A DNA stretch of 7,648 nt from Aurantimonadaceae bacterium (GTDB lineage Bacteria; Pseudomonadota; Alphaproteobacteria; Rhizobiales; Rhizobiaceae): positions 1 through 7,648 of the forward strand of contig QIIJ01000528.1 of NCBI GenBank assembly GCA_003232595.1, read 5' to 3'. Position numbers and translations under genes: made by a program. Of the stretch, positions 1-5,297 are shown in pieces. The notes under the pieces were generated by a model that worked only from the letters and a program-made list of their open reading frames with translations, was not told where the DNA came from and ran no database searches. Each line of letters opens with the position of its first letter. The stretch's first letter is position 1.

Positions 1-326
1 GTGCCCATGAAACCCAGGTAACCGCCGATTTCAGCAGATTCATCCAAAGGGGTCTCATAACTCCATACTGCATTTTCAACCCGCCCTTCCGGCAGGTCGA
101 GATGCCAGTATGTGGCGGTTCCTTTAAACGGGCAAAATGTGCGGTGAGATGAAGGGGCCAGCAATTCCGGATCAACTGCCTGCTTTGGGAAATAGTGATA
201 ATTCGGCAATCGCGTTTCGCGCAGGATTTTGACGGCGTCACTCTCGGCAACGGCCACCCCGCCGCGCAAGGCTGTGACCCTTCCATCATAGTCGCTGATA
301 TCAATTCGATAACCGGAAATACCCAT
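1..326 (-). CDS. DUF427 domain protein (3' end cut off by window edge)
   Basis: The minus strand reads an open frame of 108 codons that runs off the left edge. The family signatures are clear: HRTFCPFKGTATYW (residues 61-74), NAVWSYETP (85-93) and GGYLGFMG (101-108). These are the conserved core of DUF427 (also called NTP_transf_9), a family of small soluble proteins of roughly 90-130 residues without an agreed biochemical role, so probably only a few C-terminal residues are missing. The start is bounded: an in-frame TGA lies at 359-357, leaving ATG at 326 (or TTG at 329). No Shine-Dalgarno sequence precedes it, but a promoter-like pair does (see the feature at 333-360). The gene follows purN on the same strand after 44 bases; it could be the last gene of the pur run or have its own promoter. 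Family assignment is firm; function is unknown. Confidence 0.85.
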   Translation of the reverse strand, partial: MGISGYRIDISDYDGRVTALRGGVAVAESDAVKILRETRLPNYHYFPKQAVDPELLAPSSHRTFCPFKGTATYWHLDLPEGRVENAVWSYETPLDESAEIGGYLGFMG

Positions 327-332
327 CAAATT

Positions 333-360
333 AATATAGGCTGGTATTTCGCTGGCTCAA
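333..360 (-). promoter_or_regulatory. Candidate sigma70-type promoter for the DUF427 gene
   Basis: On the minus strand, TTGAGC (360-355) and TATATT (338-333) are separated by 16 bases, matching 4/6 and 5/6 of the TTGACA/TATAAT consensus; the alternative CTTGAG...CTATAT reading fits the alphaproteobacterial style. The predicted transcription start, about seven bases after the -10, falls on or next to the ATG at 326. That would give a leaderless mRNA and would explain the missing ribosome-binding site. It sits entirely between the purN stop and the DUF427 start. This is inferred from pattern only. Confidence 0.4.
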
Positions 361-370
361 GGAAAATCAA

Positions 371-979
371 CTATTGTCGTAATTCCCTTCCATCTCCCTG
401 TAACACCATGTCATTCGCCACCATCGCCAGCGCCCGAACATATAGCCTGTGTTCGATCTCCAGCACCCGTGCTGCAAGGCTTTTCGCATTGTCATTGTCA
501 AGCACTGCCACTTTCTTTTGCAAAACAGCCGGCCCGGCATCCAGATCGCCGGTTACAATATGCACCGTACAACCATGCTTCTTGTCACCTGCATCAAGCG
601 CCCTTTGGTGAGTATTAAGACCGGGATATTTGGGCAGCAGGCTGGGGTGGATGTTGAGTATTCGGCCGGGCCACTTGTCGACAAAACCCGGTGTCAGGAT
701 GCGCATATATCCGGCAAGGCAGATCAGATCCACATCGCGGGCAACAAGAGCCGTGTGGATGGCATTTTCATGGCTTTCGCGGTCGCAATAGCGCCTGTTT
801 TCAACAGCAAGTGTCGGGATGTTGCGGTGTTTTGCATGGTCCAGCCCTGCCGCGTCCTCCCGGTTTGAGACAACCAGCACAATCTCGATCGGATAGTCAG
901 GGTCGCGCGCAGCCTCCACCAGTGCTTTCATGTTGGAGCCGCGACCGGAAATCAGAATAGCAGCGCGGATTTTTTTCAT
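371..979 (-). CDS. purN: Phosphoribosylglycinamide formyltransferase (GAR transformylase 1)
   Basis: PurN transfers a formyl group from 10-formyltetrahydrofolate to GAR, giving FGAR, the third step of de novo purine synthesis in the cytosol. The 202-residue product has the usual length. It shows the N-terminal phosphate loop SGRGSN (11-16), the folate-pocket segment LAGYMRIL (88-95) and the active-site block NIHPSLLPKYPGL (109-121). The catalytic trio known from E. coli PurN (Asn106, His108, Asp144) is present as Asn109, His111 and Asp147, the last inside GDLDAGP. His140 matches E. coli His137. The ATG start lies only two bases after the purM stop codon (TAG-GC-ATG), so the two genes are almost certainly cotranscribed and probably translationally coupled; there is little room for a strong Shine-Dalgarno site. 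Nothing is missing or disrupted. Confidence 0.98.
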   Translation of the reverse strand: MKKIRAAILISGRGSNMKALVEAARDPDYPIEIVLVVSNREDAAGLDHAKHRNIPTLAVENRRYCDRESHENAIHTALVARDVDLICLAGYMRILTPGFVDKWPGRILNIHPSLLPKYPGLNTHQRALDAGDKKHGCTVHIVTGDLDAGPAVLQKKVAVLDNDNAKSLAARVLEIEHRLYVRALAMVANDMVLQGDGRELRQ

Positions 980-981
980 GC

Positions 982-2052
982 CTAAGCCAGAAACTTCAGC
1001 GTGCCGGAATATTCAACCGCTTCACCCGTGCGCGCAACGAGCGTACCAATCTCCATGGCATGTTCACCTTCGGCAACAAGCGCATCGATAACTTGATCCA
1101 CCTGATCCGAGGCAACCACAGTCACCATTCCAATACCGCAATTGAATGTGCGCAACATTTCACTTTCAGCAATACCACCGGTCTTTACAAGCCAGCCAAA
1201 AACCGGTGGCGGTGAGATGGCCGCAAGATTGATCTGTACTGCAAGATTATCCGGCAATACCCGGGGAATATTTTCGGTAAACCCGCCGCCGGTAATATGA
1301 GCCAGCGCCTTGATTGCGCCTGTGTTGCGAATGGTAGTTAGCAGCGGCCTGACATAGATGCGGGTTGGTTCCAGCAGCGCTTCGCCCAGGCTTCGTGTGT
1401 TATCAAACGGGGCGGGAGCATCAAGTGCGATGCGCTCCAGCTCGACAATTCGGCGCACCAGCGAAAAGCCGTTGGAGTGAAGACCGGAAGATGCCAGTCC
1501 TACAAGCACATCACCCGCCGCAATGTTATCGCGCGGCAACAATTTACCACGCTCGGCGGCACCGACCGCAAATCCGGCAAGGTCATAGTCGCCTTTTGAA
1601 TAAAGACCAGGCATTTCAGCAGTTTCACCGCCAATCAGTGCACAGCCTGCCTTCCCGCACCCTTCAGCAATACCGGAAATCACTTCCCGGGCCGTTTCAA
1701 CATCCAGCTTTCCGGTGGCAAAATAGTCGAGAAAGAACAAGGGTTCTGCCCCCTGCACGACGAGATCATTGACGCACATGGCGACAAGATCAATACCGAC
1801 CGTGTGGTGAATGCCGCTTTCGATGGCCAACATCAATTTGGTTCCAACCCCGTCATTGGCAGCAACCAGTATCGGGTCACGAAACCCGGCGGCAGCCAGA
1901 TCAAACAGGCCGCCAAAGCCGCCGATTTCTGTATCGCTGCCAGGGCGCCGGGTTTTTTTGACAAGTGGCCTGATGGCGTCGACCAACTGGTTGCCGGCAT
2001 CAATATCAACACCTGCATCGGCATAGGTCAGGGAGTTTTTGCCCGTGGTCAT
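982..2052 (-). CDS. purM: Phosphoribosylformylglycinamidine cyclo-ligase (AIR synthetase)
   Basis: PurM closes the imidazole ring, converting FGAM and ATP to AIR, the fifth step of purine synthesis; it acts as a cytosolic homodimer. The 356-residue product is of normal family length and intact. Visible signatures in order: YADAGVDIDAG near the N-terminus (10-20), the glycine-rich IGGFGGLFDL (43-52), NDGVGTKL (66-73), the central GIDLVAMCVNDLVVQGAEPLFFLDY (86-110, described by its ends GIDLVAM and FFLDY), GGETAEMPGLY (141-151), SSGLHSNGFSL (188-198), PTRIYV (229-234) and HITGGGFTENIPR (252-264). The ATG at 2052 fits the family N-terminus. No good Shine-Dalgarno site is visible before it. The upstream minus-strand gene ends 51 bases earlier, with no obvious terminator between, so purM is probably read from a promoter at or before that gene, together with purN. 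Confidence 0.98.
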   Translation of the reverse strand: MTTGKNSLTYADAGVDIDAGNQLVDAIRPLVKKTRRPGSDTEIGGFGGLFDLAAAGFRDPILVAANDGVGTKLMLAIESGIHHTVGIDLVAMCVNDLVVQGAEPLFFLDYFATGKLDVETAREVISGIAEGCGKAGCALIGGETAEMPGLYSKGDYDLAGFAVGAAERGKLLPRDNIAAGDVLVGLASSGLHSNGFSLVRRIVELERIALDAPAPFDNTRSLGEALLEPTRIYVRPLLTTIRNTGAIKALAHITGGGFTENIPRVLPDNLAVQINLAAISPPPVFGWLVKTGGIAESEMLRTFNCGIGMVTVVASDQVDQVIDALVAEGEHAMEIGTLVARTGEAVEYSGTLKFLA

Positions 2053-2103
2053 GATGTTGTAGATAGACGCGGATCCGTGCCATCACCAGCCGCGCTTTAT
2101 TTA

Positions 2104-2589
2104 TTACACAATAAATATTTGGTGGGTAACATCCTTACCGTTGGAAATAGTCACCTGGGTAAAACCTGCAAGCTTCAATAGATCGAGAAAATTGAGTTGT
2201 TCAGGGATATCAGTATCAGTAAAAAGCGGTGAAGTGCGCGCACTTGAAGTCAGCGCTGCCATTAGTGCGCGTAGCCGGTAAAGTGTGTTGTAGCGATATT
2301 CTTCGGTTGCGATGATGATCAGCTTTTCCGAACGCCCTCCCTTGGCAAATATATGATAACCAGGCGCATAGGCGCGCGCCACCTGCTTGGTGTTCAATCC
2401 CACTGTAAACCCTACCCGCGTGCGCTTGCTGGCGCTTTCAAGAACCGGAAGCGGCGAAACATAGGTCTCGGTACTTTGTGGTTTGGGGTAATAATAACCC
2501 GAATGTTTGTCATCATCAGCCACTGGCCGGACAATTGTCGTGAGAGTGAATATGACGAAAATCAGCGTTAAAGAATAGATATTTTTCAA
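2104..2589 (-). CDS. Conserved exported protein of unknown function
   Basis: From a TTG at 2589 the product has 161 residues. A positive N-terminus (K2) followed by an unbroken hydrophobic run (about I4-V20) and then VADDDKH looks like a secretion signal, possibly cleaved near residue 24, or an N-terminal membrane anchor. The mature part contains GYYYP (31-35), IFAKGGRSEKLIIIA (80-94), NTLYRLRALMAAL (101-113), SPLF (120-123) and a C-terminal FLDLLKLAGFTQVTISNG. A longer reading starts at GTG 2610, but the sequence AGGGGAGG at 2605-2598 sits eight bases before the TTG, inside that longer reading, so TTG is preferred. It resembles small alphaproteobacterial proteins that I recall being labelled as molybdopterin-guanine dinucleotide biosynthesis protein A; no MobA nucleotide-binding motif is visible, so I do not use that name. 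It precedes purM by 51 bases on the same strand. Confidence 0.8.
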   Translation of the reverse strand: MKNIYSLTLIFVIFTLTTIVRPVADDDKHSGYYYPKPQSTETYVSPLPVLESASKRTRVGFTVGLNTKQVARAYAPGYHIFAKGGRSEKLIIIATEEYRYNTLYRLRALMAALTSSARTSPLFTDTDIPEQLNFLDLLKLAGFTQVTISNGKDVTHQIFIV

Positions 2590-2597
2590 TTGCACAT

Positions 2598-2605
2598 CCT
2601 CCCCT
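2598..2605 (-). promoter_or_regulatory. Strong ribosome-binding site that sets a TTG start
   Basis: The minus strand reads AGGGGAGG here, close to the ideal anti-16S pairing sequence, with eight bases to the TTG at 2589. The GTG at 2595 would be only two bases away, and the GTG at 2610 lies upstream of the site, so neither fits. The TTG choice also places the signal-peptide-like segment directly at the N-terminus. Confidence 0.75.
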
Positions 2606-2651
2606 TTCACATTTGGCTCAGAATTCCTTTTGACTCAACAGTTTGTAAACC

Positions 2652-2678
2652 TTGTCATGACGCTTTAATCACCATAAT
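2652..2678 (+). promoter_or_regulatory. Candidate plus-strand promoter for the lipid-synthase run
   Basis: TTGTCA (2652-2657) and CATAAT (2673-2678) each match 5/6 of the sigma70 consensus, but the 15-base spacer is short, which weakens the call. The -35 overlaps the perfect palindrome GTCATGAC (2654-2661). A start near 2685 would give a leader of about 115 bases before the GTG at 2799. A second TTGACT at 2718 has no convincing -10. Pattern-based inference only. Confidence 0.3.
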
Positions 2679-2699
2679 CTGGTCGTGGTTTCTTGCAAG
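2671..2699 (-). promoter_or_regulatory. Candidate minus-strand promoter for the exported protein and purMN
   Basis: On the minus strand, CTTGCA (2699-2694) and TATGGT (2676-2671) are separated by 17 bases, the optimal spacing; TATGGT is a weak -10. Transcription would start near 2664 and give a leader of about 75 bases before the TTG at 2589. Its -10 overlaps the -10 of the plus-strand candidate, so the two divergent promoters would compete if both are real. Confidence 0.3.
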
Positions 2700-2798
2700 A
2701 CATTTCGAGAGGGGTATTTGACTTGCCTGTAAATTCGATTGAGGGTAAATGGCCGGTTTCGGTTTCCGATGTTGCGGGTATCTGGAGTTGCTGAACAG

Positions 2799-3329
2799 GT
2801 GACCATCCCCAATCTTATTTCCATCATTCGCCTTGCGTTGGTGCCGTATATCATTCTTACCCTGCTTGAGGGGCGATTCATGCTGGCGTTTTTCCTTTTT
2901 GTGGCGGTCGGAATATCAGACGGGGTTGATGGGTTTATCGCGCGTAAATTCAACCAGCGCACCGTACTTGGCGCCTATCTCGACCCGCTCGCAGATAAAG
3001 TCCTGCTAATTTCGGTCTTCTTGGTCCTGGGCTATATGGAAATTATTCCCCTGTGGCTGACAATTGCCATTGTCACCCGGGATGTGTTGATAACGGCGGG
3101 CGTGCTGGTGGCATTTTTTATCGGCAATCCGATTGCAATCAAGCCGTTGTTTGTTTCCAAGGCAAATACAGCGAGCCAGATTGTGCTGGTATCAGTGGCC
3201 ATTGGCGCTCCGGCCTTTGCTCTTGATCTTGAATGGGTTAAAACCATTTTGGTATGGTTGTGCGGGGCTCTGACTGTGGCATCCGCCTTTGCCTACTTTG
3301 CCACCTGGACCCGCCATGTGGCCGAATAA
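2799..3329 (+). CDS. CDP-alcohol phosphatidyltransferase, probable cardiolipin synthase (mitochondrial CRLS1-like type)
   Basis: The 176-residue integral membrane enzyme carries the complete CDP-alcohol phosphatidyltransferase signature D41-x2-D44-G45-x2-A48-R49-x8-G58-x3-D62-x3-D66, which binds metal and the CDP-lipid. It starts with the typical TIPNLISIIR and has several hydrophobic helices (about 15-40, 68-80, 85-109, 127-142, 148-168). The family includes PgsA (phosphatidylglycerophosphate synthase) and the cardiolipin synthases that join CDP-diacylglycerol to phosphatidylglycerol. The segment KPLFVSKANTASQ (115-127) and the C-terminal ALTVASAFAYF resemble mitochondrial CRLS1 (which I recall as having SKVNTAVQ at that place) more than PgsA, so cardiolipin synthase is favoured; PgsA remains possible. 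Start: GTG 2799 is preceded by GGAG (2784-2787), eleven bases away, and matches the family N-terminus. Longer in-frame starts exist at ATG 2769 and TTG 2739 but add residues without family likeness. The next gene begins 16 bases after the stop. Confidence 0.9.
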   Translation: MTIPNLISIIRLALVPYIILTLLEGRFMLAFFLFVAVGISDGVDGFIARKFNQRTVLGAYLDPLADKVLLISVFLVLGYMEIIPLWLTIAIVTRDVLITAGVLVAFFIGNPIAIKPLFVSKANTASQIVLVSVAIGAPAFALDLEWVKTILVWLCGALTVASAFAYFATWTRHVAE

Positions 3330-3345
3330 TTGACGAGAGCTATGG

Positions 3346-4476
3346 ATGACAAAATCGAAAGATAAATCACCACCGGCACCCAGTCCGCTTGCGTTGGCTG
3401 TGCGCCGTCAGGCGATTTTCTGGCTCTTAACGGCGCTGGTTATGGCGCTGTTTCTGTGGCTGTTTCGTGGTATTCTGTTGCCTTTTGTTGCCGGCATGGC
3501 ACTGGCCTATTTTCTTGATCCGGTGGCAGACCGGATGGAAAAACTGGGCGCAAGCCGTATGCTGGCAACCAGCATAATTCTCGTATTGTTCATTATTTTC
3601 TTTGTTATTGCCCTGATGCTGATTGTGCCGGTGCTGGCGAGCCAGATGTCAGGTCTGATCGAGCGGCTGCCATCCTATGTCACCCGATTGCAGTCATTGA
3701 TCGCTGACAGCGAAAACACGTTTATCAAGCGCATTGTCGGCGAAGGCAGCCAGTCAATTCAGGAAAACCTCGACGGCCTGATGAAGCAGGGGGCGAGTTG
3801 GCTTTCTGCACTGTTGCAGCAAATCTGGAGTTCCGGCAAGGCGCTGGTTGATGTAATTTCCCTGATTGTCATCACGCCGGTGGTGGCATTCTATCTGCTC
3901 TATGACTGGAACCGCATGGTGAAGCAGATTGATGACTGGCTGCCGCGCGATCATCGTGCCACCATTCGTGAGATATCTACTGATATCAATACCGCCATTG
4001 CCGGGTTCGTCCGCGGGCAGGGCACTTTGTGCCTTATTCTCGGGGTGTTTTATGCCTTTGGCCTCACCATGGCCGGGCTGAATTTCGGCCTGCTGATTGG
4101 ACTGTTTGCCGGGTTTGTCAGTTTTATTCCCTATGTCGGCTCCCTGCTCGGGCTGGTGCTTTCGGTCGGCGTGGCGCTGGTGCAGTTCTGGCCTGACTGG
4201 ATTATGATCGGCGTAATTGCCGGGATATTTGCCGTCGGGCAGTTTTTTGAAGGCAATATTCTGCAACCAAAGCTCGTCGGTACCAGTGTCGGGCTGCATC
4301 CGGTATGGCTAATGTTTGCACTTCTTGCCTTTGGCTCACTGCTTGGGTTTACCGGCCTTTTAGTAGCCGTTCCGGTTGCTGCTGCCATCGGGGTGCTGGT
4401 GCGATTTGCTATCAGCCGCTATCTGGAAAGCGACCTCTACAAGGGCCATGGCAGTGATGAAAGTTCCGCCGGGTAG
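3346..4476 (+). CDS. AI-2E/PerM-family membrane transport protein
   Basis: The 376-residue product is an integral inner-membrane protein of the AI-2E exporter (PerM/YdiK/TqsA) family. It begins with a polar, lysine- and proline-rich tail (1-20), then a helix pair (about 24-58) and a helix near 72-97, a long polar middle segment (about 100-165) typical of the family, and a helix-rich C-terminal half. Characteristic motifs are ITPVVAFYLLYDWNRM (176-191), SFIPYVGSLLGL (259-270) and the highly conserved block from GNILQPKLVG (303-312) through LHPVWLMFALLAFGSL (317-332) to AVPVAAAIGV (341-350). Family members export varied substrates (autoinducer-2, or Na+ in exchange for H+) and most are uncharacterised, so the substrate here is unknown. 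The ATG at 3346 has GAGAG (3335-3339) six bases upstream. An overlapping ATG at 3342 is out of frame and closes after seven codons. hdaA follows after 14 bases, suggesting one operon. Confidence 0.93.
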   Translation: MTKSKDKSPPAPSPLALAVRRQAIFWLLTALVMALFLWLFRGILLPFVAGMALAYFLDPVADRMEKLGASRMLATSIILVLFIIFFVIALMLIVPVLASQMSGLIERLPSYVTRLQSLIADSENTFIKRIVGEGSQSIQENLDGLMKQGASWLSALLQQIWSSGKALVDVISLIVITPVVAFYLLYDWNRMVKQIDDWLPRDHRATIREISTDINTAIAGFVRGQGTLCLILGVFYAFGLTMAGLNFGLLIGLFAGFVSFIPYVGSLLGLVLSVGVALVQFWPDWIMIGVIAGIFAVGQFFEGNILQPKLVGTSVGLHPVWLMFALLAFGSLLGFTGLLVAVPVAAAIGVLVRFAISRYLESDLYKGHGSDESSAG

Positions 4477-4480
4477 TATC

Positions 4481-4484
4481 GGAG
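4481..4484 (+). promoter_or_regulatory. Ribosome-binding site deciding the hdaA start
   Basis: GGAG lies six bases before GTG 4491. The in-frame TTG at 4485 directly abuts the GGAG and could not be used with it, so the shorter reading is preferred. Confidence 0.7.
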
Positions 4485-4490
4485 TTGCGT

Positions 4491-5174
4491 GTGTCGGACA
4501 ATAAATCATCGTCAGATCAATTACCGCTCGATCTGCCATTAAAACCGGGCCTGACGCGGGATGATCTGATTGTCGGCGAGGCAAACAGGCTCGCGGTTGA
4601 GATGATCGATAACTGGCCAGACTGGTCTGCGCCTCTGGTTATTCTTGCCGGGCCACCAGGGTCAGGCAAATCGCACATTGCAGCGGTCTGGGCGGCAAAA
4701 ACGGAAGCCTGGATTATGGAGGCAGATAAACTGGTTGAAACATCGCTTGAGAAATTACCGGCAACAAATTTTGTCATTGAGAACATTGCTGAGGGGAAAA
4801 TTTACGAAACCGGACTTTTTCACCTGATCAATGATACCAGGGAAAAGGGCGGCTTTGGCCTGTTGACCAGCACCCAGTGGCCCCGGTCATGGAATATCAC
4901 CTTGCCGGATCTTGCTTCGCGCCTGCGTTCGGCAATTCTGGTTGAAATTAAAGAGCCGGATGACGTGCTGCTGCGTCAGACCCTGATTAAATTGTTTGCT
5001 GACAGGCAGATTTCTGTTGAGAGCACGGTTGTCGATTATCTCGTCATCCGGATGGAACGTTCAATCGCCACAGCGGCCCGGATTGTCGAATTGCTCGACA
5101 GGGAGGCACTGGCCAGGGGAAAACCGATAACCCGACCGATGGCAGCAAGAATTCTGGAGATGATGCAGGGGTAG
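4491..5174 (+). CDS. hdaA: HdaA, DnaA regulatory inactivator (DnaA-related AAA+ protein)
   Basis: Hda-type proteins bind the DNA-loaded beta sliding clamp and stimulate ATP hydrolysis by DnaA, so that a new round of replication does not start too soon (RIDA). The 227-residue product has the expected short layout without a DnaA DNA-binding domain. An N-terminal clamp-binding motif QLPLDL spans residues 10-15. Walker A is GPPGSGKS (54-61). The Walker B region reads FVIENIAEG (94-102), as in E. coli Hda where IDNI occupies the same place. LPDLASRLRSA (138-148) contains Arg144, matching the E. coli Hda arginine finger Arg153 (DLASRL). The lid and sensor-2 helix is near ATAARIVELLDREAL (193-207). 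GTG 4491 is chosen from the GGAG spacing. The gene lies 14 bases after the PerM-family gene, and its setting next to perM-like and ppk genes agrees with what I recall of alphaproteobacteria. Confidence 0.93.
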   Translation: MSDNKSSSDQLPLDLPLKPGLTRDDLIVGEANRLAVEMIDNWPDWSAPLVILAGPPGSGKSHIAAVWAAKTEAWIMEADKLVETSLEKLPATNFVIENIAEGKIYETGLFHLINDTREKGGFGLLTSTQWPRSWNITLPDLASRLRSAILVEIKEPDDVLLRQTLIKLFADRQISVESTVVDYLVIRMERSIATAARIVELLDREALARGKPITRPMAARILEMMQG

Positions 5175-5232
5175 TGCAGGGCAATTCGAACGGCATTGTT
5201 GTTTTGTCGGTTTTACTGCAAGATGAAACCAC

Positions 5233-5249
5233 GCAATTACATGCAATTA
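5233..5249 (+). repeat. Tandem direct repeat GCAATTA upstream of ppk
   Basis: GCAATTA occurs at 5233-5239 and again at 5243-5249, exactly ten bases apart and so on the same face of the helix. Taken as ten-base units starting at 5231, eight of ten bases match. This layout is typical of direct-repeat operators, but the sequence is not a recognisable Pho box (CTGTCAT repeated every 11 bases). It lies in the 123-base gap between hdaA and ppk, where I see no strong promoter or terminator. Confidence 0.4.
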
Positions 5250-5259
5250 GCATTGGTGA

Positions 5260-5275
5260 CGTGAGGAAAATCACG
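5260..5275. promoter_or_regulatory. Inverted repeat CGTGA-N6-TCACG upstream of ppk
   Basis: CGTGA (5260-5264) and TCACG (5271-5275) form a perfect inverted repeat around six bases. The core GTGA-N6-TCAC equals that of the CRP consensus (TGTGA-N6-TCACA). It ends 22 bases before the ATG at 5298, so it could be an operator or a small hairpin in the 5' leader of the ppk message. A five-base repeat can arise by chance. Confidence 0.35.
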
Positions 5276-5297
5276 CAGCCAGTTGAGACCGGATAAC

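Noticed and set aside
195..611. Plus-strand open frame spanning the DUF427-purN junction
   Set aside because: It overlaps two recognised minus-strand genes and shows no domain; the minus-strand readings carry the conserved motifs.
1365..1772. Plus-strand open frame of 135 codons across purM
   Set aside because: It is a shadow of purM with a Pro/Arg/Gln/His-rich low-meaning translation and no start signal.
2057..2100. Possible terminator hairpin between the exported protein gene and purM (CGCGG and CCGCG arms)
   Set aside because: The arms are only five bases with a loop of about 17 and no T-run follows, so it is not a convincing intrinsic terminator.
2053..2103. Purine riboswitch before purM
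   Set aside because: The gap is only 51 bases and shows none of the three-helix purine aptamer pairing; it is too short to hold one.
2104..2589. Naming the exported protein as a molybdopterin-guanine dinucleotide biosynthesis protein
   Set aside because: No MobA-like nucleotide-binding motif is visible, the protein has an export-like N-terminus, and no molybdenum-cofactor gene is nearby.
3754..4299. 181-codon open frame on the minus strand inside the PerM-family gene
   Set aside because: It is antisense to a clear membrane-protein gene; its Asn/Gln/His-rich translation is typical of reading hydrophobic codons backwards.
4770..4797. HdaA Walker B reads ENI instead of a DD/DE pair, as if ATP hydrolysis were lost
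   Set aside because: E. coli Hda, from memory, reads IDNI at the same site, so Asn at the second position is normal for the family and Asp to Glu is conservative.
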